Below are positions 1-7,414 of a stretch of DNA of 52,103 nt, piece after piece. A program made the translations under genes and the position numbers. Under the pieces are notes generated by a model, which made no database searches, was not told where the DNA came from, and saw only the letters and a list, made by a program, of their open reading frames with translations. The stretch's first letter is position 1; the number at the start of each line of letters is the position of its first letter. Source of the DNA: Burkholderia sp. H160 (GTDB lineage Bacteria > Pseudomonadota > Gammaproteobacteria > Burkholderiales > Burkholderiaceae); the NCBI GenBank assembly GCA_000173575.1, contig ABYL01000041.1, forward strand, positions 1 through 52,103. Direction: 5' to 3'.

Positions 1-33
1 CGCGCCCCCGCCTTGCCTGCTCGCAGGCGATGA

Positions 34-249
34 CTACCGGCCGCGGATATTGCCGGCCACGCCACCCGCCGCGCCGCCGATGAGCGCGCCGGTCCATGCA
101 TCGCCGCCGGAGATCGCTGCGATGCCGGCGCCGGCGCCCGCGCCGATTGCCGCGCCGCCCACCGTTCCTCGCGTCTGCGGGCTCATGTCGGCGCAACCGA
201 TCATCGCGGCCAGCGCGCCAATAGCGACGATCCAACCAAGTCGTTTCAT
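34..249 (-). CDS. Glycine-zipper lipoprotein
   Basis: A 71-residue lipoprotein. Residues 1-19 form a signal peptide ending in a lipobox (AAMIGC), so the mature protein should begin with a lipidated Cys19 in the envelope. The remainder is almost entirely Gly/Ala-rich (GGAAIGAGAGAGIAAI, then GALIGGAAGGVAG), the pattern of glycine-zipper outer-membrane lipoproteins of the OsmB/YMGG type, which are small stress-related or structural membrane proteins. GGAGAA lies 5 nt before the ATG and supports the start. It begins 11 nt after the stop of the secreted-protein gene at 261-650, so both are probably co-transcribed. The exact role is unknown. Confidence 0.85.
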   Translation of the reverse strand: MKRLGWIVAIGALAAMIGCADMSPQTRGTVGGAAIGAGAGAGIAAISGGDAWTGALIGGAAGGVAGNIRGR

Positions 250-260
250 GATCGTTCTCC

Positions 261-650
261 TTATTGATTTTTCTTCAGGCCGGGCACGACCATCTGGAAC
301 CAGATGGTCTCGATCACCGGGTGCTGGATCATCGCGGGATTGGCTGCGTAGTAGCTGTCGAGGCCCTGGCGCACGCTGTCGAGCGTCTGGCCCTGCATGC
401 CCATGCCGAAGCGCTGCGCGATGTCGTCGCTTTTCGCCATGTTGCCGGCGTAGGCACGCTCGACGTCGATTACATTCGCGATACCGATCAGATACGCTTT
501 CTTCTGGTCATCGGTCGACGCCATCCATTGCTGGCCCGTGACAATTGGAATGCTCTCCGCACGCGCGACATTGCCAATCATTGCCAGCGACAGGAAAGTC
601 AGAGATAACAGCGTTCGCCATTGTGGTTTGATTGCCATCGCATACTCCAT
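261..650 (-). CDS. Secreted protein of unknown function
   Basis: About 129 residues with a signal peptide (hydrophobic LLSLTFLSLAMIGNV then ARAES, cleavage likely after ARA). The mature part is helical and mildly charged, beginning with IPIVTGQQWMASTDDQKKAYLIGIANVIDVE; it has the general look of small periplasmic proteins of the Rap1a/Tai type, but I cannot assign a family with confidence. The frame is open to 743; I chose the ATG at 650 because GGAGAA lies 10 nt upstream, while a second ATG at 638 (GGAG 6 nt upstream) would give a slightly shorter signal peptide. It is the first gene of a probable pair with the lipoprotein at 34-249. Confidence 0.7.
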   Translation of the reverse strand: MEYAMAIKPQWRTLLSLTFLSLAMIGNVARAESIPIVTGQQWMASTDDQKKAYLIGIANVIDVERAYAGNMAKSDDIAQRFGMGMQGQTLDSVRQGLDSYYAANPAMIQHPVIETIWFQMVVPGLKKNQ

Positions 651-743
651 GGAAGTTATGTTCTCCAGCGGCCCGCCGGCGATCGCATCCGGCGGCGGCG
701 ATTCGGGTTCTATTGGCGTCAGGTCGTAACAGCGAATAGACAC

Positions 744-1270
744 CTTGATGACAGCAAGTCTCGTGACGGATAGGAGTGGTTTGCGTACATGCTGTACGCA
801 CGCAACGTGTGGACTCGTGCTGTGCTTGACGCGCCAGACACGCTTTAGAGTCTAGAGCCTTTTTTGTAATTTCCAAGCCCATTTCCGCGCAGTGCGCACC
901 GATGTGACATTGTGTCAAACACCATTCGACCAATGAAAGTAAGCCATGCAATACGCCAGAGATTTTGCACGGTCGAATGTTCGACTTTCTGAGTAAACTG
1001 CCAATTGATAGCGATTGGAATTTATCTATTTCCGGTCGAGTCGTTTCTTCTTCTGGTAGCAGTACCAACCAATAGCGAAACAAATGCGATTTTCTGTTGA
1101 TGCGCTTGTGCATCATCTTTATCGCTGATCGAGCGGAACTCTCAGACCGGAGTGGCTGCGCAGCAGCGAAGGCGTTGACGGTGCGTTGCTGACGGTTAGT
1201 TGCATTATTGACGAGAGGTACCGGGTGCCGTCTGGAATGCGCCCGCTCTCGCCATTAACAGCCTTTAGCT
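744..1270. other. Intergenic stretch, no convincing gene
   Basis: About 530 bases between the secreted-protein gene and the hipBA operator. Base composition is visibly richer in A/T than the flanks. One long minus-strand frame (508-1116) crosses it but is rich in Cys and His, overlaps the secreted protein and has no family features, so I do not call it. A sequence TTTAGAGTCTAGAG at about 844-857 resembles half of the palindromes downstream of parB but is not a full copy. Confidence 0.5.
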
Positions 1271-1302
1271 TGTATTTGCAAAATACAGAGTATAGACTGT
1301 AT
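1271..1302. promoter_or_regulatory. Probable HipB operator / hipBA promoter region
   Basis: Two overlapping inverted repeats lie 57-88 bp upstream of hipB. At 1271-1287 TGTATTT and AAATACA flank a 3-bp GCA spacer. At 1283-1302 ATACAG and CTGTAT flank 8 bp. The second has the same half-site plus N8 architecture as E. coli HipB operators (TATCC-N8-GGATA), although the half-site differs. The TATAGACT inside it could serve as a -10 element. Inference: HipB binds here and represses hipBA. Confidence 0.55.
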
Positions 1303-1358
1303 CGATCACTTACAGGCTTTGACCTGTTACGCTGTCGCAGCGGAACCGGAGACCGACC

Positions 1359-1829
1359 GTGGACTACGCCATCAAGACACTGAGCCAACTGAGACCGATC
1401 CTGCAGGGCTTCCGGAAGGCCGCCGGCCTCACGCAGGCCGCGATGGCCGCACATCTCGGGGTCACGCAACAGACCTACGCGCAACTCGAGGCGAATCCGG
1501 CGACCGTCAGCGTCGAACGGCTCTTCAGGGTGTTGCGGATCTTGCAGGTCGATCTGAAACTCACCCAGACCGGATCCGAGCAAAGCGCTGCCGTGGAAGA
1601 CGCCGCACCGCCGCCGAACCGCGCCCTCTCCCGGCGCGCCGCGCGCGCGCCGCTCAAACAGGGAGCGTCGGTGCAAAAGCAGGCCCGCGCACGAGGGCCA
1701 GCGCAACGCGCGGCCAGGACATCGACCGGGGAGGCCAGAGGCAGCACCTCAGCCAAAGCAGCCAAATCCGCCAGCGCCGCCCAGAAGACCAAAGCGGCAA
1801 ACCCCAGCAAGAAACGGGAGGACTGGTAA
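1359..1829 (+). CDS. hipB: HipB-type antitoxin, XRE-family repressor
   Basis: 156 residues. Residues about 8-68 form an XRE/Cro helix-turn-helix (LTQAAMAAHLGVTQQTYAQLE), the DNA-binding fold of HipB antitoxins, which repress their own operon and hold the HipA kinase inactive. Residues 70-156 are an unusual long Ala/Lys/Arg/Gln-rich low-complexity tail that typical HipB proteins of 75-100 residues lack; it may be a disordered basic DNA-binding or protease-sensitive extension. hipA follows after 2 nt, the standard antitoxin-then-toxin order. The start gives the normal N-terminus for the family (MDYAIKTLSQL). Confidence 0.88.
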   Translation: MDYAIKTLSQLRPILQGFRKAAGLTQAAMAAHLGVTQQTYAQLEANPATVSVERLFRVLRILQVDLKLTQTGSEQSAAVEDAAPPPNRALSRRAARAPLKQGASVQKQARARGPAQRAARTSTGEARGSTSAKAAKSASAAQKTKAANPSKKREDW

Positions 1830-1831
1830 GC

Positions 1832-3157
1832 ATGGCGCGCAGCACATCAAACCGCCTGAACCTGTGGATGAACGGCCTGCCGGTCGGCGCCTGGGAAACG
1901 ACACGCAGCGGCGAGCGTCTGACCTATGGCGACGATTGGATCGACGATCCACAAGGACGCCCGCTATCGCTGTCGCTGCCGTTCACGCCGGGCAATCAGC
2001 CATATCGCGGCCAGATCGTCGCCGACTTTTTCGACAACCTGCTGCCCGACAGCGAACCGATCCGGCGCCGCATCGCCGCACGCTACCGGACTGGCGACAC
2101 AGCGCCGTTTGCGTTGCTCACCGCGCTCGGACGCGACTGCGTCGGCGCGCTGCAACTGCTGGCGCCGGACGAACAACCGCGCGATCTCACCAGCATCCGC
2201 GGGCGCGAACTCAGCGACAGCGAAATCGCGGCACTGCTGCGCGGCACGACGTCGACGGCACCGCTCGGACAGCACGATCCGCTCGAGGATCTGCGTCTGT
2301 CGATCGCCGGCGCGCAGGAAAAAACCGCGTTGCTGCGTCATCGCAACCGCTGGCTGCTGCCCGAAGGCAGCACGCCGACCACGCACATCTTCAAGCTGCC
2401 GCTCGGGCTCGTCGGCAACATGCGCGCCGACATGCGCACGTCGGTGGAAAACGAATGGCTGTGCTCGCAGATCGTCGCGGCTTATGGGCTGCCCGTCGCG
2501 CGCTGCGAAATCGCGCGATTCGAAGAGCAGAAAGTATTGATCGTCGAACGCTTCGATCGCCGTCCGTCGAGCGATGCCACATGGATCGTGCGGCTACCGC
2601 AGGAGGACATGTGCCAGGCCACCGGCACGTCGGCGCTGCACAAGTACGAGTCCGACGGCGGTCCTGGCATCGAGGCGATCATGGAGATCCTCGCGGGGTC
2701 CGCGCGCGCGGCGACGGACCGGCGCAACTTCTTCACGACTCAGCTCGTTTTCTGGCTCCTCGCCGCAACCGATGGCCACGCGAAGAACTTCAGCATCGCG
2801 CATCTGCCCGGCAACCGCTACGAATCCACGCCGCTTTATGACGTGCTGTCCGCGCATCCGATCATCGGCAGCGGCGCGGGGCGCCTGGCGGCGCAAAAAG
2901 TGAAACTGGCGATGGCGGTTCGCGGCAAGAACGTCCACTATCTGCTCAATCAGATCCAGCGCCGGCATTGGGTCGCCGAAGGACAGCGGGTCGGCTTTTC
3001 CGCCGCGGATGTCGATACGCTGATCGATGAGTTGACCGCGCAAACGCAGACCGTGATCGACGCCGTATCGTCGCAATTGCCCGCGGATTTTCCGCAGGAC
3101 GTGGCCGATGCGGTATTCGACGGCATGCGTCGGTTGAATCAGAAGCTCGCCCGGTAA
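1832..3157 (+). CDS. hipA: HipA-family serine/threonine kinase toxin
   Basis: 441 residues, the usual HipA length. HipA kinases phosphorylate a cellular target (glutamyl-tRNA synthetase in E. coli), halting translation and giving dormancy. Visible features: N-terminal HipA_N domain (residues 5-110); the conserved loop LSIAGAQEK with Ser157 equivalent to the autophosphorylated Ser150 of E. coli HipA; HIFKLPLG around 185-192; the catalytic loop TDGHAKNFS with Asp314 and Asn319; and YDVLSAHPI with Asp337, the metal-binding Asp. All key residues are present, so it should be active. The frame is open far upstream through hipB; the ATG at 1832 is chosen because GGGAGGA precedes it and it sits 2 nt after the hipB stop. 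Confidence 0.92.
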   Translation: MARSTSNRLNLWMNGLPVGAWETTRSGERLTYGDDWIDDPQGRPLSLSLPFTPGNQPYRGQIVADFFDNLLPDSEPIRRRIAARYRTGDTAPFALLTALGRDCVGALQLLAPDEQPRDLTSIRGRELSDSEIAALLRGTTSTAPLGQHDPLEDLRLSIAGAQEKTALLRHRNRWLLPEGSTPTTHIFKLPLGLVGNMRADMRTSVENEWLCSQIVAAYGLPVARCEIARFEEQKVLIVERFDRRPSSDATWIVRLPQEDMCQATGTSALHKYESDGGPGIEAIMEILAGSARAATDRRNFFTTQLVFWLLAATDGHAKNFSIAHLPGNRYESTPLYDVLSAHPIIGSGAGRLAAQKVKLAMAVRGKNVHYLLNQIQRRHWVAEGQRVGFSAADVDTLIDELTAQTQTVIDAVSSQLPADFPQDVADAVFDGMRRLNQKLAR

Positions 3158-3378
3158 AGCTGAGCCGCCCTCATCGACGCGCGGCATCACGGAAACTACA
3201 CGCCCGCCGTGCCGCCGCTCCATCGGCCTTGGCCGACGCGCTCATCGGCAATATCTTCGCGTGCTGGCTCGATGATCAATAAAGCCGGCGCGGTTTTCTT
3301 TTTGAGCGGCGTGACTGCATTGTTCGTTCCTGACGGGCTATACGATACGCAGCATTAAATCCATCGTGTCAAAGAATG

Positions 3379-3424
3379 GCCCGGGTTATCCGGTGCTAAA
3401 ACTCAGTCGCCGGATAACCCGGGC
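3379..3424 (-). terminator. 15-bp perfect stem-loop between convergent genes
   Basis: GCCCGGGTTATCCGG (3379-3393) pairs perfectly with 3410-3424 around a 16-nt loop. It lies 14 bp beyond the stop of the minus-strand RcnB-like gene. On the minus strand it is followed by a short T-containing run (CATTCTTTG), so termination of that transcript is the likeliest role. The long loop is unusual for a simple terminator. Confidence 0.6.
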
Positions 3425-3438
3425 ACCACGATGAAGCA

Positions 3439-3777
3439 TTACTGCGTTCCGGCGACGATGTTGGAAATGGTCCAGTTATTCGTCGTTACGAGCACATAGT
3501 CGCCATTGACACCTAGCCATTTATGCCCGCGCGGCGGCGCATCGAGGCCGTGTCCACGCCAGTCGTCCATGATGAAGTTGTAATGACGGTATTCGGCGGG
3601 CACACGTTGGCCTTTATGCCAATCACGATGCGGAATCGACGGCATCACCTGCTGGCGAGGCATACCGCCCATCTGGGCGCCGCCCTCGTCCTGCGGTGGC
3701 GGACCAGCCGCAATCGCGAACGCTGACACACCGGCAAATGACAAGGCGACGAGTGGCGCAACAATGCGTTTATTCAT
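3439..3777 (-). CDS. RcnB-family periplasmic protein
   Basis: 112 residues with a cleavable signal peptide (MNKRIVAPLVALSFAGVSAFAIAAG). The C-terminal half has the RcnB pattern: KGQRVPAEYRHYNFIMDDW, then LDAPPRGHKWLGVNGDYVLV and a closing ISNIVAGT. E. coli RcnB is a periplasmic protein that modulates Ni/Co efflux, but members in Burkholderia are mostly uncharacterised and no metal exporter is nearby. The linker contains Met, Gln and Pro-rich sequence. Start chosen at the ATG preceded by GGAGG (8 nt spacing) rather than an upstream ATG at 3819. Confidence 0.8.
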   Translation of the reverse strand: MNKRIVAPLVALSFAGVSAFAIAAGPPPQDEGGAQMGGMPRQQVMPSIPHRDWHKGQRVPAEYRHYNFIMDDWRGHGLDAPPRGHKWLGVNGDYVLVTTNNWTISNIVAGTQ

Positions 3778-4145
3778 CTTCGAACCTCCGTGCGGTGGTA
3801 GAAAGCTCCGGGCATTCACGTGATCGACGTGAAAGTGAGCATCCGGGTCCTCGCAGATCCATTAACTCGAACTTCATTGCAGTGTTCGCCGCTCTATCGA
3901 ATGCAATCTTTGTAAATCGCGAGATATCAAATTCGATAATTCGGGCGCGACCCGAAGTCGTTAAAAAGTATAGTAAAAGGAAGTTCGACTTCAAGCCGGA
4001 CCTGCCCACGGCTGCCGCGTGATTCGACCCGGCGATTAGCGGGAATATTCAATTCGCCGTGTCAATCGTCCGGATGGTTCGGGCCGCACGCGCCCACATC
4101 GCAGAACAGGAAGTACGACAGACCGGCCAGTACAACCTCGCTGAC
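3778..4145. other. Intergenic region upstream of the RcnB-like gene
   Basis: About 370 bases between the start of the minus-strand RcnB-like gene and the hairpin after arcA. It is A/T-richer around 3880-4000 and should hold the promoter of the RcnB-like gene; no further gene or clear operator seen. Confidence 0.45.
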
Positions 4146-4178
4146 GTCGCCCGCTCGCTACTTCAGCGAGCGGGCGAC
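4146..4178 (-). terminator. 14-bp GC-rich hairpin after arcA
   Basis: GTCGCCCGCTCGCT (4146-4159) pairs perfectly with 4165-4178 around a 5-nt loop, 40 bp past the arcA stop. There is no T-tract on the arcA-coding strand, so it is either a non-canonical terminator or an mRNA 3'-end stabiliser. Confidence 0.6.
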
Positions 4179-4217
4179 ACTTTGCCAGTTACCCGCGAGA
4201 TCGATCCGCTCGTTTGA

Positions 4218-5477
4218 TCAATAGTCGACCGCATCGCGGATGATCGGGCAGGTCATGCAGTGACCGCCGCCACGCCCACGGCCCAACTCCGCACCGACGA
4301 TCGTAATCACCTCGATGCCCTGTTTACGCAGCAGCGTGTTCGTGTAGGTGTTGCGGTCGTACGCATAGACGACGCCCGGCGACGCGCACACGAGGTTCGC
4401 ACCGCTATCCCATTGCGTGCGCTCGCGCTGATAATCGCTGCCGCCCGCCTCGACGACGCGCAGCTGCTTCAACCCGAGCGCCTCGGCGACGACGTCGGTG
4501 AACGGTTTGTTTTCCGCGTGCAATTCGACACCGCTCGGATGGCTGCTCGGCCGATACGAATAGGTGCGCGTTTTCGCCATGAAGTCCGGGGCGACCAGCA
4601 CGCAATCGCGATCGGCGAACGTGAACACCGTGTCGAGATGCATCGCCGCACGAATCTTCGGCATTGCCGCGACGATCACGCGCTCGGCCGCGCCCTTCTT
4701 GAACAGCGTCGCCGCCAGTTGACTGATGGCCTGACGCGAGGTGCGCTCGCTCATGCCGATCAGCACGACGCCCTTGCCGATTGGCATCACGTCGCCGCCT
4801 TCCAGTGTGGCGAGACCGTGGTCCACGGTCGGGTCGCCCCACCACACATTGACCCTGCCCGCAAAGTCGGGGTGGAACTTGTAGATCGCCGTGGTGAGGA
4901 TCGTCTCCTCGTGGCGAGCCGGCCAGTACAGCGCATTCAGCGTGACGCCGCCATAGATCCAGCAGGTGGTGTCGCGCGTGTACAGTGTGTTCGGCAACGG
5001 CGGCAGCAGATATTCGGTGCCGCCCGCCGCTTCCTTCGCGACCTCCAGCGCCTTGCCTCCATGCGCTTCCGGGAAGTCGTGAGTGGAGAGCCCGCCAATC
5101 AGCGTTTCGGCGAGCTTGCGATTGTCGAGCCCTTCCAGATAGCTTCTCAATTCATCGATAAAGCCGAGGCCGACCTGATTCGGCACCACCTGGTTGTCGA
5201 GAATCCACTTCTTGCCTTCGGCCACCGCGACCGTTTCGGCAAGCAGATTGTGCATCTCCACCACTTCGACACCGCGGTCGCGCATCTTCGTGACGAAGTC
5301 GAAGTGGTCACGCTTCGCGTTCTCGACCCATAGCACGTCGTCGAACAGCAGTTCATCGCAATTGCTCGGGGTAAGACGCTGATGCGCAAGCCCCGGTGCG
5401 CAAACCATCACTTTGCGCAGTTGCCCGACTTCGGAGTGGACACCCAATTCACCCGCTTTCGCGTCTGTGTTTGCCAT
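4218..5477 (-). CDS. arcA: Arginine deiminase
   Basis: 419 residues, the family's normal length (418 in Pseudomonas aeruginosa). It hydrolyses L-arginine to citrulline plus ammonia, the first step of the arginine deiminase pathway, used for ATP and pH control under low oxygen or acid. Signatures: [17 protein letters not shown] at the N-terminus, [15 protein letters not shown] containing a substrate-binding Asp, MHLDTVFTF with the catalytic His, and GGGHCMTCP near the end with nucleophile Cys407. It lies 48 bp after arcD in one operon. Notably the expected arcB (ornithine carbamoyltransferase) and arcC (carbamate kinase) do not follow; they must lie elsewhere or be absent. Confidence 0.97.
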   Translation of the reverse strand: MANTDAKAGELGVHSEVGQLRKVMVCAPGLAHQRLTPSNCDELLFDDVLWVENAKRDHFDFVTKMRDRGVEVVEMHNLLAETVAVAEGKKWILDNQVVPNQVGLGFIDELRSYLEGLDNRKLAETLIGGLSTHDFPEAHGGKALEVAKEAAGGTEYLLPPLPNTLYTRDTTCWIYGGVTLNALYWPARHEETILTTAIYKFHPDFAGRVNVWWGDPTVDHGLATLEGGDVMPIGKGVVLIGMSERTSRQAISQLAATLFKKGAAERVIVAAMPKIRAAMHLDTVFTFADRDCVLVAPDFMAKTRTYSYRPSSHPSGVELHAENKPFTDVVAEALGLKQLRVVEAGGSDYQRERTQWDSGANLVCASPGVVYAYDRNTYTNTLLRKQGIEVITIVGAELGRGRGGGHCMTCPIIRDAVDY

Positions 5478-5525
5478 GATGATCTCCTGAATACCGGTTG
5501 AACCGCCCTGTTCGACCGGATGTCA

Positions 5526-6947
5526 TTAAATCGCGATCCTTCCAGTCACGAGGCCATAGATGCCGACGATCGCGCCAATGACCGCAACGATAAAAATGAT
5601 CCAGTCGGTAGCGATGAAGACGTTCTTGTTCTGCTCGCGCCGAGCCCAGATGTAGAGCGCCGTTCCTGGCGCATACAGCACCGCTGAAAGAAGAATGAAT
5701 TTGAGGCCGCCCGCCCAGATCATGAAGACCGTATAGATCGCCGCGATTGCGGCCATGATCACGTCACGCCGGCGTTCTTCGGGGCGCACGTCATAACCGT
5801 CGCCACGATTCGCATTCATGACGCCGAACGCCGCGACGAACAGGTACGGTATCAACGACATCGCGCTCGTCAGATTCAGCATCAGCGCGAACGCATCTCG
5901 CGAGAAGTACGTGCTGATGACGAGCAACTGCACCACGATGTTGGTCAGCCACAATGCATTGGCAGGTACCTTGTTAGCGTTTTCTTTCGCGAACACGGCG
6001 GGCATGTCTTTGGTCCTTGCCGCCGCGAACAACACTTCGGCGCAGATCAGCGACCAGGCGAGATAAGCGCCCAGCACCGAAACCAGCAGACCTATGCTGA
6101 CAAAAACTGCACCCCAATGACCGACCACCGCTTCGAGCACCGCCGCCATCGACGGCTGCCGCATGTCCGCGATGTCCAAACGCTGGAGCACCGCGTAAGG
6201 CAGCAACGTCACGAGCACCATCAGCGAGGTTACGACGACGAAGCCGAGAATCGTCGCCTGGCCGACATCGGCGCGCTCCTTTGCATAACGGGAATAAACG
6301 CTCGCGCCCTCGATTCCGATGAACACGAACACCGTGACCAGCATCGTGGCCCGCACCTGCTCGAGGATATTGCCTTCGAGTCCTCCCCCGTAGAGGTTGG
6401 CCTGGAACAGGTCCAAACGGAAGCCGAAGATCAGGATCACGATGAACACCAGAATCGGAATGACCTTGGCGACCGTGACGATACTGTTGATGAAGGCCGC
6501 CTGCTGCACGCCCTTCAGGATCATGAAATGAAATAGCCAGATGCCGATCGATGCAACAACGATCGCGACGACCGTATTGCCCTCGCCGAACGCGGGAAAA
6601 AACGCGCCGAGCGTCGACTTGATCAGCACCCAGTACGAAACGTTGCCGATACAGCTACCGATCCAGTAGCCGAATGCGGAGAGAAAGCCCGGATAATCGC
6701 CAAAGCCCGCTTTCGCATATGCAAACACACCGGCGTCCAATTCGGGCTTTCGTTCTGCCAACGCCTGAAACACCCGCGCCAGCATATACATACCCGTGCC
6801 CGCAATGAGCCAGGCAATCACGGCGCCCAACGGACCGGTGGCATTAGCAAAAGTCCGCGGCAAGGAAAAGATCCCGGCTCCGACCATGCCGCCCACCACC
6901 ATCCCGAGGAGCTGCATCTTGGACATTTTTTGTGGAGTGGACGCCAT
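5526..6947 (-). CDS. arcD: Arginine/ornithine antiporter (APC superfamily)
   Basis: 473 residues with about 12 hydrophobic segments. The N-terminus MVVGGMVGAGIFSLPR is the APC-family GxG(I/V)F substrate-binding helix 1. It belongs to the basic amino acid/polyamine antiporter subfamily, exchanging arginine for ornithine across the inner membrane. First gene of arcD-arcA. The frame is open to 6977; the ATG at 6947 is chosen because AAGGAA precedes it. A close paralogue is intact at 22455-23891 and a wrecked third copy lies at 23960-24820. Confidence 0.93.
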   Translation of the reverse strand: MASTPQKMSKMQLLGMVVGGMVGAGIFSLPRTFANATGPLGAVIAWLIAGTGMYMLARVFQALAERKPELDAGVFAYAKAGFGDYPGFLSAFGYWIGSCIGNVSYWVLIKSTLGAFFPAFGEGNTVVAIVVASIGIWLFHFMILKGVQQAAFINSIVTVAKVIPILVFIVILIFGFRLDLFQANLYGGGLEGNILEQVRATMLVTVFVFIGIEGASVYSRYAKERADVGQATILGFVVVTSLMVLVTLLPYAVLQRLDIADMRQPSMAAVLEAVVGHWGAVFVSIGLLVSVLGAYLAWSLICAEVLFAAARTKDMPAVFAKENANKVPANALWLTNIVVQLLVISTYFSRDAFALMLNLTSAMSLIPYLFVAAFGVMNANRGDGYDVRPEERRRDVIMAAIAAIYTVFMIWAGGLKFILLSAVLYAPGTALYIWARREQNKNVFIATDWIIFIVAVIGAIVGIYGLVTGRIAI

Positions 6948-7414
6948 TCGGATTCCTTTTAGTTGCCTTCTTAACAAGGATCTGTAATCAGATTCGAACC
7001 GAATGCCTCTCCTGGCCAGTCCGGTCTCTGATCAGCCGCGTTACTCTGCAACCACCACACAAAAAGAATGGTCTGTCCGTTGGCGTTTGTCAATTGATCG
7101 CGAAACCAGATAATGGCCTGCGGCGCGTTATTCGATTGAGTCGATGATCAATGCTGCATCGCCGAATTCGATTGAATGCGCGAATTAGCAGTTCGAGATA
7201 TCCCGCGTGTCATATGACACGCGATGCATACATCTGAATCGCTCACGTCAATAAGTCGCATTCGCTATCGATGATTTAACATTGACGCGACGTGCCGCAT
7301 CATCAATGCGGTTTCTCAAATGATGGGGAATCGCTGAAGGAGGCCGAACCGGTGGTCGTTCAGTTCAGGAATGTGGTCAACAATACTAACCTGATGACGA
7401 TCTCACACACGATG
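6948..7414. promoter_or_regulatory. arcDA upstream region with a 20-bp perfect palindrome
   Basis: About 470 bp upstream of arcD with no gene. At 7204-7223 the sequence CGCGTGTCAT is followed directly by its exact reverse complement, a 20-bp perfect palindrome, about 257 bp upstream of the arcD start. At 7134-7151 ATTGA and TCAAT flank 8 bp, near but not equal to an FNR/ANR box (spacing 2 too long), and TTGATCGCGAAAC at 7094-7106 has only one ANR half-site. Inference: a dedicated regulator, perhaps an activator acting at a distance, binds the palindrome. Confidence 0.5.

Noticed and set aside
844-857. Third parS-like site near the left end (TTTAGAGTCTAGAG)
   Set aside because: Only a short central part agrees; the outer arms are missing.
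508-1116. 202-codon minus-strand reading frame overlapping the secreted-protein gene
   Set aside because: Overlaps a gene with a good signal peptide and ribosome-binding site, is rich in Cys/His, has no family pattern and no ribosome-binding site of note.
1319-1831. Upstream extension of hipA through hipB in another frame
   Set aside because: High-GC open frame only; the HipA family starts at the residues encoded from 1832 and a ribosome-binding site is there.
7094-7151. Possible ANR/FNR boxes upstream of arcDA
   Set aside because: One has only one half-site and the other has 8 rather than 6 bp between TTGA and TCAA, so neither fits the consensus.
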